NCBI GenBank assembly: GCA_040220855.1
Contig: JAVJVZ010000050.1
Location: 1 to 64,000 of the forward strand
Length of the DNA stretch: 64,000 nucleotides
Reading direction: 5' to 3'
From: JACKNG01 sp040220855
GTDB lineage: Bacteria; Pseudomonadota; Gammaproteobacteria; Ga0077536
This document shows, piece by piece, positions 55,005 through 63,164 of this stretch; positions within the stretch are counted from its first letter, which is position 1; each line of letters starts with the position of its first letter. The translations under genes and the position numbers were made by a program. The notes under the pieces were generated by a model. It ran no database searches, was not told where the DNA came from, and saw only the letters and a program-made list of their open reading frames with translations.

Positions 55005-57767
55005 TCAGCCCAGACGCGCGAGCTCCTCGCGCAGGCGCGCCAGCGCGGTACTCGCCTCGGCCAGCTTGACGCGCTCCTTGTCGACCACCGCGGCCGGTGC
55101 GCGCTCCACGAAGGACGCGTTCGCGAGCTTGGCCTCGGCACGCTGGATATCGCCCTCGTAGCGCTCGATCTCACGCCCCAGCCGGGCACGTTCGGCATCG
55201 CGATCGATGAGATCGGCGAGCGGAACCAGCACCGTCATGTCGCCGGCAAGCGCCGTGGCGCACTCGCCGGGCTCGGCCGGTGCCGCGGCGAGCGGTGCGG
55301 TGCGCGCGAGCTGCTCGATGATCGCACCGTGCTCGCGCAGCCAGTCCTGTTCGGCGCTGCTGCCACCGCGCGTCTGCACCGGCATGCGCTTGGCCGGTTC
55401 GATGTCGTACTCGGCGCGGATGCGGCGCACGCCGAGCACGAAATCGCGCAGCCAGGCAAAGGCCGCATCATCTGCCGCGCACGCCGTGGCGCCGGGCGCC
55501 GGGTAGGCCTGCGTCATCAGGGTGTCGGCTTCGATGCCGAGCTGCGGCGCCAGCTTCAGCCAGATTTCCTCGGTGACGAACGGCATCAGCGGATGCAGCG
55601 CACGCAGACTCTCGTCGAGTACGCCGAGCAGTGTCAGGCACACACCGTCCTTGGACGCCGCGCTCGCGGTGTCATCGTAGAGCGTGACCTTGGCCATCTC
55701 GATGTACCAGTCGCAATATTCGTCCCAGACGAATTCGTAGAGCGCCTGTGCGGCGAGGTCGAACCGATAGCCGTCGAAACCCTCGCGCACACGCGCCACG
55801 GTGGCGCCGAGGCGGGCACGGATCCAGCGCTCCGGCATGCCGAGCTCGCAGTCGGCCGCCGGGGTCGCGCCGCGATGCTGTTCGCAGGCCATCATTACGA
55901 AACGGGCGGCATTCCAGATCTTGTTGCAGAAATTACGGTAGCCACCGATACGGCCGAGATCGAAGCGGATGTCGCGACCCTGCGTGGCCATCACGGCGAA
56001 CGTGAAGCGCAGCGCATCGGTGCCAAAAGCGGGAATACCGTCGGGGAACTGGCGCCGCGTGGCGGCCTCGATCTTCGGCGCGTCCTCCGGACGCATCAGC
56101 CCGGTGGTGCGCTTGGCGACCAGCGTGTCGAGATCGACGCCATCGATGAGGTCGAGCGGATCGAGGATGTTGCCCTTGGACTTCGACATCTTGTTGCCGT
56201 CGGCATCGCGCACGAGGCCGTGGATGTAGACCTCGCGGAACGGCACGTCGCCCATGAACTTCATGCCCATCATGATCATGCGGGCAACCCAGAAGAAGAT
56301 GATGTCGAAGCCGGTGACGAGCACGCTGGTCGGGTAGAAGGTCTCGAGCTCGGGCGTCTTGTCCGGCCAGCCTAGCGTCGAGAACGGCCACAGCGCGGAA
56401 GAGAACCAGGTGTCGAGCACGTCCGGATCCTGGCTCAACGCGACGTCGTCGCCGAGGCCGGCCCGCGCGCGCGCCGCGGCCTCGTCGCGCCCGACGTAGA
56501 TGTTGCCGGCGTCGTCATACCACGCCGGAATGCGATGCCCCCACCACAGCTGGCGCGAGATGCACCAATCCTCGATGTTGCGCATCCACTCGAAGTAGGT
56601 CTTCGACCAGCTCTCCGGGACGAAACGAATGCGGCCGTCCTCGACCGCGGCGATGGCGGGGTCGGCGAGGGGCTGAATACGGACGAACCACTGGTCGGTG
56701 AGGTACGGCTCGATGACGCTGTGCGTGCGGTCACCGCGCGGCACCATCAGCTTGTGATCATCGACGCGCACGATGAGGCCGGCCTGCTCGAGCTCGGCGA
56801 CCACCGTCTTGCGCGCCTCGAAGCGGTCGAGCCCGCGGAAGCGTTCGGGCGCGTTGTCGTTGATGGCAGCATCGTCGGTGAAGACGTTGATCATCTCGAG
56901 GTCGTGCCGCTGCCCGATGGCGTAATCGTTGAAATCGTGTGCGGGGGTGATCTTCACGCAGCCCGAACCGAATTCCGGATCGACATAGTCGTCGGCAATG
57001 ATCGGAATCTCGCGCTCGGCCAGCGGCAGGCGTACGGTCTTGCCGATGAGGCGGCGGTAACGCTGGTCCTCGGGATGCACCGCGACCGCCGTATCACCGA
57101 GCATGGTCTCGGGGCGGGTGGTGGCGACCACCACCTCGCCGCTGCCGTCAGCGAGCGGGTAACGCAGATGCCACAGGTGTCCGCTTTCCTCTTCCGATAC
57201 GACTTCGAGATCGGAGATCGCGGTGTGCAGCACCGGATCCCAGTTGACCAGGCGCTTGCCGCGGTAGATGAGGCCTTCCTCGTAGAGCGAGACGAACACC
57301 TCGCGCACCGCGCGCGACAGATCCTCGTCGAGCGTGAAACGCTCGCGGGTCCAATCCATCGAGGCGCCCATGCGCCGCAGCTGGCGCGTGATGGTGCCAC
57401 CCGATTCGCCCTTCCACTGCCACACGGCGTCGACGAAGGCCTCGCGGCCGAGGTCGTGACGCGTGCGACCGTCGGCGGCAAGCTGGCGCTCGACGACAAT
57501 CTGCGTGGCGATACCGGCATGATCGGTACCGCACTGCCACAGGGTGTTGCGCCCGCACATGCGCTGGTAGCGGATGAGGGCGTCCATCAGGGTGTCCTGG
57601 AAGGCGTGCCCCATGTGCAGGCTGCCGGTCACGTTCGGTGGCGGCAGCATGATGCAGTAGGGTTCGCCAGCGCCGCCGGGGCGGAAATGGCCGGCCTCCT
57701 CCCACTGCTGGTAGCGCGAACGCTCGATCGCCTGCGGGTCGTAGGTCTTCTCCATCGGGGTGGACAT
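55005..57767 (-). CDS. valS: Valyl-tRNA synthetase
   Basis: 920 aa from ATG 57767 (MSTPMEKTYDPQAIERSRYQ), preceded by ACAGGAAA with a 10-base gap to the start. Class I core: HIGH-type motif PPNVTGSLHMGHA, editing domain CP1 (VVATTRPETMLGDTAVAVHP), KMSKS motif NKMSKSKGN, anticodon domain, and a C-terminal coiled coil (DRDAERARLGREIERYEGDI). Length is near E. coli ValS (951). The reading frame does not stop upstream: it continues through a further 109 codons to ATG 58094, described separately. If translated from there the protein would be 1029 aa. Confidence 0.96.
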   Translation of the reverse strand: MSTPMEKTYDPQAIERSRYQQWEEAGHFRPGGAGEPYCIMLPPPNVTGSLHMGHAFQDTLMDALIRYQRMCGRNTLWQCGTDHAGIATQIVVERQLAADGRTRHDLGREAFVDAVWQWKGESGGTITRQLRRMGASMDWTRERFTLDEDLSRAVREVFVSLYEEGLIYRGKRLVNWDPVLHTAISDLEVVSEEESGHLWHLRYPLADGSGEVVVATTRPETMLGDTAVAVHPEDQRYRRLIGKTVRLPLAEREIPIIADDYVDPEFGSGCVKITPAHDFNDYAIGQRHDLEMINVFTDDAAINDNAPERFRGLDRFEARKTVVAELEQAGLIVRVDDHKLMVPRGDRTHSVIEPYLTDQWFVRIQPLADPAIAAVEDGRIRFVPESWSKTYFEWMRNIEDWCISRQLWWGHRIPAWYDDAGNIYVGRDEAAARARAGLGDDVALSQDPDVLDTWFSSALWPFSTLGWPDKTPELETFYPTSVLVTGFDIIFFWVARMIMMGMKFMGDVPFREVYIHGLVRDADGNKMSKSKGNILDPLDLIDGVDLDTLVAKRTTGLMRPEDAPKIEAATRRQFPDGIPAFGTDALRFTFAVMATQGRDIRFDLGRIGGYRNFCNKIWNAARFVMMACEQHRGATPAADCELGMPERWIRARLGATVARVREGFDGYRFDLAAQALYEFVWDEYCDWYIEMAKVTLYDDTASAASKDGVCLTLLGVLDESLRALHPLMPFVTEEIWLKLAPQLGIEADTLMTQAYPAPGATACAADDAAFAWLRDFVLGVRRIRAEYDIEPAKRMPVQTRGGSSAEQDWLREHGAIIEQLARTAPLAAAPAEPGECATALAGDMTVLVPLADLIDRDAERARLGREIERYEGDIQRAEAKLANASFVERAPAAVVDKERVKLAEASTALARLREELARLG

Positions 57768-58094
57768 GGGGGCGGTTTCCTGTCGTGAAATCTGTGCGGC
57801 CACAGCGCTGGCGGATGCACCAGCGCTAGCGCCGTCATCGGCCACGCCGGTCTCACCGCGCAGTTCGCGGCGAATCTCGTCCTTGAGTTCGGCGATCGCG
57901 TCCTGCACGGAACTGGCGAGCAATTGTTTCAAATCCGCGCCGAGCGCGGCCAGCACGTCGGATGCCGGCGCGGGCGGCGCAACACGGCGCGGCGGCGCGA
58001 CACGCTCGGTCAGGCGTGGCGGCGCGGCGCCGTCGATGCGCTCGGTGAGGCGCGGCGGCGCGTCATCGTCGCCGGGCTTGCGCGCGTCGGCCAT
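57768..58094 (-). CDS. Upstream reading frame continuous with valS: N-terminal extension or fused small protein
   Basis: 109 codons from ATG 58094, one base after the holC stop, running without a stop into valS. Residues 1-45 are Pro/Arg-rich with two copies of PPRLTER and a PPRRVAPPAPAS stretch. Residues about 48-80 are a predicted amphipathic helix (VLAALGADLKQLLASSVQDA, IAELKDEIRRELRGE). The last 25 are Ala/Ser-rich. From memory, pseudomonads and relatives carry a separate small ORF of this style between holC and valS. The strong ribosome site before ATG 57767 suggests ValS can still start on its own. It could be a real fusion, a nested pair of starts, or loss of a stop by sequence error. 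Confidence 0.6.
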
Positions 58095-58095
58095 C

Positions 58096-58521
58096 TCAGC
58101 GGCCGATCTTGTGCGTGTGCAGCGGGAAGCCGCGATCCTGGTAGTAGCGGTAACGCGCGCGCGCGGCGCTGCGGCTGGCGTCATCGTGACCGGCCGATTC
58201 GATGACGCGCTCGAAGCGACTCACCGCGGCCGGCACGTCGGCGACGAGATTGAGCAGCACGTCGTGCACCGGTGCATCGTCGACCGCGGTTCCGATGATG
58301 ACGGGGGTGTCGTCGGTGGCATCCTGGGCGAGCGCGTGCGGCACGAAGCTGGTGTCCTGGAACTGCCACAGGAGGTCGTCGAAATGCCGCGCGGCGTCGC
58401 GATCGGCACAATTGACGTAAATCGCGTGGCCCCGCTGCCAGGCCTTCTCCACCACCCGGCAGAGCGTGCGATCGTGCACCGCGCTACCGCCGTCGACGAC
58501 GTAGAAATCGACCCGCGTCAT
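58096..58521 (-). CDS. holC: DNA polymerase III chi subunit
   Basis: 141 aa from ATG 58521 overlapping the pepA stop (ATGA). Family blocks: RVDFYVVDGGSAVHDRTLCR, VVEKAWQRGHAIYVNCADR, DDLLWQFQDTSFVPHAL, PVIIGTAVDD, and the C-terminal RYRYYQDRGFPLHTHKI. Chi links the clamp loader to SSB. The order pepA-holC-valS is conserved in Gammaproteobacteria. Confidence 0.95.
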   Translation of the reverse strand: MTRVDFYVVDGGSAVHDRTLCRVVEKAWQRGHAIYVNCADRDAARHFDDLLWQFQDTSFVPHALAQDATDDTPVIIGTAVDDAPVHDVLLNLVADVPAAVSRFERVIESAGHDDASRSAARARYRYYQDRGFPLHTHKIGR

Positions 58522-59996
58522 CCGGCCCGGTGCATGAGGTAGTCGAACAGCAGGCCTACCGGGCGACCGCTCGCGCCCTTGTTCTTGCCGCTCAGCCAGG
58601 CAGTGCCGGCGATATCGAGGTGGGCCCAGCGGTACTGGCGGGTGAAGCGAGCGAGGAAGCAACCCGCCGTGATCGAGCCGGCCGCGCGCCCGCCCACGTT
58701 GGCCATGTCGGCGAACGGACTGTCGAGCTGCTGCTGATAATCCTCCCAGATCGGCAGGCGCCACGCGCGATCGCCGCTGCGCTCGCCGGCGGCGAGGAGG
58801 TCGGCGGCGAGCTCGTCATCGTTCGCCATCAGGCCGCTGGCGTGTTCGCCGAGCGCGACCACGCAGGCGCCGGTGAGCGTGGCGATGTCGATGACGACGG
58901 CGGGCTCGTAGCGCGCGCTGTAGGTCAGCGCGTCGCACAGGATGAGGCGGCCTTCGGCGTCGGTATTGAGGATCTCGATGGTCTGCCCGGACATGCTGGT
59001 GACGATATCGCCCGGTTTGCTCGCGTTGCCATCGGGCAGGTTCTCGGTTGCCGGCACCACGCCGATCACGTTGAGCGGTGCGCCGAGTTCGGCGAGTGCC
59101 GCCATCACGCCGATCACGCTGGCCGCCCCACACATGTCGAACTTCATCTCGTCCATGCCGGCGCCCGGCTTGATCGAGATGCCGCCGGAATCGAAGGTGA
59201 CGCCCTTGCCGACCAGCACCACGGGCTTCTCGTCACCGCCGCCGCGGTAGTTCATGGTGATCAACTTGGCTGGCTGGCGGGAGCCGCGTGCAACCGACAG
59301 CAGCGCGCCCATGCCGAGCGACTCCATGTCGTCCTCTTCCAGCACCTCGACCTCGAGCGCGGTGAAGCGCGCGCCGAGATCGCGCGCCGTCTCGGCGAGA
59401 TGGCTGGGCGTGCACACGTTGCCCGGCCGATTGGCGAGATCGCGTGCGAGCTTCATTCCTTCTGCGAGCGCGCGCGCGCGTCGCAGCGCTTCGCGCACCG
59501 CCGCCGCGTCGTCGTCGGCGCACGCGAGGCCCAGGCGCCCGGGTACGCTGCCGCTCGATTTCGTCTTGTGTTCGTCGAAGCGGTAGGCCGCGGTCGCGGC
59601 CGCGCGGGTGAGCTGGGCGACCTTCCAGGCGAGATCGTGGCCCTTGACCGTCACCTCGAGCAGCGTGGTGACGGCATTGCGCAGGCGGTGGCTGCGCAGT
59701 GCCTGTGCCGCGCTGCGGCACAACTTGATGTAGTCGGCAGCACCGATTCCGTCGCGGCGGCCAGCGCCGACCAGCAGCACACGCTCGGCCTCGATGCCGC
59801 TGGCATCGGGCAGCAACAGGGTATCCCCGGGCTTGCCGGCGATGTCGCCCCGCTTGACGACGCGCGCGATGGCGCCGCGCAGGTGCTTGTCGATCTCGTT
59901 CGCGCTCGGCCCGAGTGCCTTGCCGGTATGCACTCCGACGATGAGGCAGGCTGTCTTCTGCTGGTGCGGCTGGCCGCGTTTGACGGAGAATTCCAT
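58518..59996 (-). CDS. pepA: Leucyl aminopeptidase A
   Basis: 492 aa from ATG 59996, with GAGG 6-7 bases upstream. M17 signature NTDAEGRLILCDAL; metal ligands in VVLVGKGVTFDSGGISIKPG and the Asp/Glu of the signature; catalytic Lys in GKGVTFDSGG. It removes N-terminal residues from peptides; in some bacteria it also binds DNA in site-specific recombination and gene control. Divergent from lptG, the usual pepA/lptFG layout except that lptF is absent. Confidence 0.97.
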   Translation of the reverse strand: MEFSVKRGQPHQQKTACLIVGVHTGKALGPSANEIDKHLRGAIARVVKRGDIAGKPGDTLLLPDASGIEAERVLLVGAGRRDGIGAADYIKLCRSAAQALRSHRLRNAVTTLLEVTVKGHDLAWKVAQLTRAAATAAYRFDEHKTKSSGSVPGRLGLACADDDAAAVREALRRARALAEGMKLARDLANRPGNVCTPSHLAETARDLGARFTALEVEVLEEDDMESLGMGALLSVARGSRQPAKLITMNYRGGGDEKPVVLVGKGVTFDSGGISIKPGAGMDEMKFDMCGAASVIGVMAALAELGAPLNVIGVVPATENLPDGNASKPGDIVTSMSGQTIEILNTDAEGRLILCDALTYSARYEPAVVIDIATLTGACVVALGEHASGLMANDDELAADLLAAGERSGDRAWRLPIWEDYQQQLDSPFADMANVGGRAAGSITAGCFLARFTRQYRWAHLDIAGTAWLSGKNKGASGRPVGLLFDYLMHRAG

Positions 59997-60134
59997 GGCT
60001 GTCCTCGAGGCTGTGCTGGGCAGGGTCGGGTGCGCCGGTGCTGGCCTCGCCCGGCTTCCGCCGGCCGCGCCAGTGAGCTGCGCAGGCCGCTGGCCGCGGC
60101 TGCGCGCGGCCGCGCCGCAGTGTATGCTCTCGCG

Positions 60135-60159
60135 CGAGGGCGCGCAAAGCGCGCCCTCG
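60135..60159 (+). repeat. Strong inverted repeat in the pepA-lptG intergenic region
   Basis: CGAGGGCGCGC (60135-60145) and GCGCGCCCTCG (60149-60159) are perfect reverse complements separated by AAA: an 11-bp G+C stem with a three-base loop, 30 bases before lptG. No T-run follows, so it is unlikely to be a simple terminator. TATGCT at 60123-60128 is a weak -10 candidate just upstream, which would place the hairpin at the very 5' end of the lptG mRNA. It could stabilise the transcript, limit translation, or bind a regulator. Confidence 0.65.
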
Positions 60160-60189
60160 GCCAGCTCCTCCTTCCCGTCCGTTCCCGCC

Positions 60190-61263
60190 ATGGCGCGCAT
60201 GCGAATCTTCGATCGCTACGTCGGTCGCACCGTGATCGGCGCGACGCTCACCGTGCTCGTCGTCCTGCTCGCGATCTTCACTTTCTTCGCGTTCATCGAC
60301 GAACTCGAGGATCTCGGCCGCGGGACCTACGGCATTGGCAAGGTCGTGCTGGTGGTCGTCCTCAGCCTGCCCGGTCTCACCTACGACCTCTTCCCCATCG
60401 CTGCCCTGATCGGGGCGCTGCTCGGGCTCGGCACGATGATGGAGCGCAACGAGATCGCGGTCGTGCGCTGCGCCGGGGTCTCCAAGCTGCGCGTGATCGG
60501 TGCAGTCATGAAGGCAGGCCTGGTATTCGTCATTGCGGCCGTCGCCATCGGCGAGCTGGTGTTCCCGCTCGCCGAGCACGAGGCGCGCCAACTGCGCTCC
60601 GCAGCCATCGCCGACCGGGTCTCGAGCACTTCGGAACATGGTTTCTGGGCGCGCGACGGCAGCAGTTACGTGAACATCCGCGAAGTGCTGCCGGGCGAGC
60701 GCTTCGGCGATATCAGCATCTTCGAGTTCGACGACGCCCGCCGCTTGCGCCAGGCGACCCACGCCGCGTCCGCCTACTACGCCGACGGACGCTGGGTCCT
60801 CGAGGACATCGGCCAGACCCGTTTCGACGCAGACGGCATCAGCCGTTCCACGCGCGAGCAGGCGACCTGGGACTCGGTGCTCGATCCGGGTCTGATTGGC
60901 ATGGTCGCGGTCAACCCGGAAGCGCTCTCGCTCAACGCGCTGGCGCGTTACGTGCGCTACGCGCGCGAGAACGGACAGAATGCCGAGCGCTGGGAGTACG
61001 CGATGTGGGTCAAGCTCGCTTACCCGCTGGCCACCGCGGTGATGGTCTACCTGGCGATTCCGCTCGTGCTGCGCGGCTCACGCAGCGTCTCGATGGGTCG
61101 GCGGGTGCTGGTGGGCGCAGCAATCGGCCTCGGTTTCCACGTGGTGAACCAGGCTTCGGGACATCTCGGCACGGTGTTCGGCGTGCCGCCGGCCGCGAGT
61201 GCGCTCGGCCCGACGGTGCTGCTGTTCGTGCTCGGCACGATCATGAATTACCGCGCACAGTGA
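60190..61263 (+). CDS. lptG: LPS export permease LptG
   Basis: 357 aa from ATG 60190; ATG 60199 (MRIFDRYVGRTVIG) is an alternative. Six membrane helices in two sets of three flank a periplasmic jellyroll. LptG-specific stretches: FPIAALIGALLGLGTMMERN, FWARDGSSYVNIREVLPG, MVAVNPEALSLNALARYVRY, and SMGRRVLVGAAIGLGFHVVN. It works with LptF and LptB to lift LPS from the inner membrane. lptF, normally just upstream, is absent: the space to pepA is 193 bases. No Shine-Dalgarno is evident. Its 3' end overlaps the convergent RDD gene by 23 bases. Confidence 0.94.
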   Translation: MARMRIFDRYVGRTVIGATLTVLVVLLAIFTFFAFIDELEDLGRGTYGIGKVVLVVVLSLPGLTYDLFPIAALIGALLGLGTMMERNEIAVVRCAGVSKLRVIGAVMKAGLVFVIAAVAIGELVFPLAEHEARQLRSAAIADRVSSTSEHGFWARDGSSYVNIREVLPGERFGDISIFEFDDARRLRQATHAASAYYADGRWVLEDIGQTRFDADGISRSTREQATWDSVLDPGLIGMVAVNPEALSLNALARYVRYARENGQNAERWEYAMWVKLAYPLATAVMVYLAIPLVLRGSRSVSMGRRVLVGAAIGLGFHVVNQASGHLGTVFGVPPAASALGPTVLLFVLGTIMNYRAQ

Positions 61264-61678
61264 ACCTGCCCTGGCGTACCAGGCGTGTGCGCGACCAGCG
61301 GTCGGGCCAGGTGCGCCGGGCCGGGTCGGCCAGCGCCACCAGGTAGCCGGCGCCGCCGAGCGCGAGCGACAGTGCCGCGGCGAGGAACCGTCGCCCCGCA
61401 GCATCCCAGCGGGGACGGCCGCCATCGACGCTCACGATCTCGATCTTCCAGGCCTGCATGCCGATGGTGCGCCCGCGCGTCCAGCCGAGCCCGAAATAGC
61501 CGAACAGCACCAGCAGCAGGTACAGCATGAAAGGCAGGTTGCCAGGGGCCAGCGCGCCGCCACTGGCGACGACCGGGGCGAATGCCGCGAAGTAGAGCAC
61601 CGCGATGGCTGCGATGGCATCGTAGAGCAGCGCGCCGAAGCGGCGCCGCAGTCCGACCACGGCAGGATCACGACTCAT
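61241..61678 (-). CDS. RDD family membrane protein
   Basis: 145 aa from ATG 61678 (MSRDPAVVGLRRRFGALLYD). The RDD signature appears as RRRFGALLYDAIAA (Arg and Asp in helix 1), with later GWTRGRTIGMQAWKIEIVS and PARRTWPDRWSRTRLV (the second Arg-Asp block, DRWS). Three membrane segments. RDD proteins are of unknown or varied transport function. Often lies near lptFG and pepA in related bacteria. The frame continues upstream antisense to the hydrolase, but without protein-like content. Confidence 0.88.
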   Translation of the reverse strand: MSRDPAVVGLRRRFGALLYDAIAAIAVLYFAAFAPVVASGGALAPGNLPFMLYLLLVLFGYFGLGWTRGRTIGMQAWKIEIVSVDGGRPRWDAAGRRFLAAALSLALGGAGYLVALADPARRTWPDRWSRTRLVRQGRFTVRGNS

Positions 61679-61737
61679 CACGACCGCGCGGGTGCTAAGG
61701 TAGCTGGGAGATCCATCATCGGGTGTACGGCAGGGCC

Positions 61738-62853
61738 ATGCATTGGACGTCTTCGCACGGTCACGGTCAAGCCGCGCAACGACGCGGCCGGTCGTGCTGC
61801 GCGCGCCGCCTGCTCGGCCCGCTTCTCGCCGCGCTCGCCATGGCCTGCGGCGCCGCCGAGAACGCCGCACCGCACCACCCGCGCCTGCACCTCGAATGCC
61901 ACGGCCGCGGCAGCCCGGCGGTGATCCTGGACGCGGGGCTCGGCGGCTCTTCGCTCGAATGGGTCTACGTGGTCGAGCGCCTGCGCAAGCTGACCCGGGT
62001 ATGTACCTACGACCGCGCAGGATACGGCCTGAGCGAGATGGGGCCGGCGCCGCGTACCAGTTCGCGCATCGCCAACGAGCTCTACCTGCTGCTCGAGGAT
62101 TCGGACGTCCCGCCTCCCTACGTCCTGGCCGGGCATTCCTTCGGCGGCTACAACATGCAACTGTTCGCGCGACGCTATCCGTACCTGAGCGCCGGCCTGG
62201 TACTCGTCGATGCCTCGCATCCGGACCAGGTCGACCGCTTCCTCGCCCCACCGCTGGGCCTGCTGACGGCGCCCAGCAGCCGCTACGGTATCGTGCGCTT
62301 CAGCGAGCCGCCGCCACCCCACGAACTGCTGCCAGAGCCCGTGCGCCGGGCGATCCGCAAGCGCGCAGGACGCTGGAAGACCCGCCGTACGCTGGGCAAC
62401 GAACTGCTCGGCTTTCGCGACAGCGCGCTCGAACTCAAGGCCGCGCCGCCACTCGGGACGCTGCCACTCGTCGTCGTCACGCGCGGCATCCCGCGCGGAC
62501 CGATCGACGCCAAGCGCCCCTTGATCGAACAGCTATGGCTCGAGTTGCAGAGCGAGCTCGCAGCCGGCAGCACGGCATCGGCGCACCTCGTGGCGCGCCG
62601 CGCGGGGCACAATGTCCACGTCGAGCAGCCGGCCGTGGTCGCCTACGGCATCGCCCTGCTCGTCGAGCGTTACCGGCGTCAGCGCGGCGTCGGCGGCAGT
62701 GCCTTCGTGCGTGGCATTGCGGCCCGTTTCCCGCTCGAAGACGCTACCTGGCTGCACGACAGCCTGTCGCTGCATCCGGCCGACGAGCCCGCACATATCG
62801 CCCGGACTCCCGCTGCCGTGGCTGGTCCGGTCCTCGGGGATGGCGCTCCCTAG
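61738..62853 (+). CDS. Exported alpha/beta hydrolase
   Basis: 371 aa from ATG 61738. N-terminal basic region then a hydrophobic core (RRLLGPLLAALAMACGAAEN) with a poor lipobox (AMAC), so export is likely but lipidation uncertain. Hydrolase features: VILDAGLGGSSLEWVYV (oxyanion), CTYDRAGYGLSEMG, nucleophile elbow VLAGHSFGGYNMQLFARRYP, and a late catalytic His in ARRAGHNVHVEQP. Related to secreted alpha/beta hydrolases of unknown substrate. The C-terminal tail after about residue 320 has no clear fold, and the last 13 bases lie inside the tRNA-Glu gene on the opposite strand. Confidence 0.82.
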   Translation: MHWTSSHGHGQAAQRRGRSCCARRLLGPLLAALAMACGAAENAAPHHPRLHLECHGRGSPAVILDAGLGGSSLEWVYVVERLRKLTRVCTYDRAGYGLSEMGPAPRTSSRIANELYLLLEDSDVPPPYVLAGHSFGGYNMQLFARRYPYLSAGLVLVDASHPDQVDRFLAPPLGLLTAPSSRYGIVRFSEPPPPHELLPEPVRRAIRKRAGRWKTRRTLGNELLGFRDSALELKAAPPLGTLPLVVVTRGIPRGPIDAKRPLIEQLWLELQSELAAGSTASAHLVARRAGHNVHVEQPAVVAYGIALLVERYRRQRGVGGSAFVRGIAARFPLEDATWLHDSLSLHPADEPAHIARTPAAVAGPVLGDGAP

Positions 62854-62916
62854 GGGACTCGAACCCCTGTTTTCGGCGTGAGAGGCCGACGTCCTAGACC
62901 ACTAGACGAAGGGAGC
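62841..62916 (-). tRNA. tRNA-Glu (anticodon CTC)
   Basis: 76 nt including an encoded CCA (62841-62843). Acceptor arm GCTCCCT / AGGGAGC; D arm around TCGTCTAGTGGTCTAGGA; anticodon stem TCGGC / GCCGA with loop CTCTCAC, anticodon CTC reading GAG; T arm AGGGG TTCGAGT CCCCT. The overall sequence is clearly a bacterial glutamate tRNA. Most bacteria rely on the TTC isoacceptor, so this is probably an extra gene for the G-ending Glu codon, fitting the high G+C codon use. Confidence 0.97.
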
Positions 62917-63164
62917 CTCGCGGTGGGCGCGAATGGTACCATAACGCTGGTGGAAAACATCCAGCCCGCGATTCGTGTGGCGCGCCGACGCGTGTCGCGC
63001 GCGACATGCCCCGAGGCACGGGCGCGCGTGACGTCCATGTCCATTCCTGACACCGGTGGCTGCGCGATGCGGCACGCCTGCTTGCGACCACGCCCCCGCG
63101 GTACCCGGCACGCCCCTCGACGCCACCCCACGCTCCATCACCAGCCAGCCAGATTCGTGAATGC

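Noticed and set aside
58530..60189. Plus-strand frame of over 500 codons across pepA leading towards lptG in another frame
   Set aside because: Antisense to pepA, whose M17 signature is on the minus strand; no domain or signal is visible.
62933..62942. ATGGTACCAT palindrome upstream of tRNA-Glu as an operator
   Set aside because: Ten bases is too short to stand out in 64 kb, and it probably overlaps the tRNA promoter by chance.
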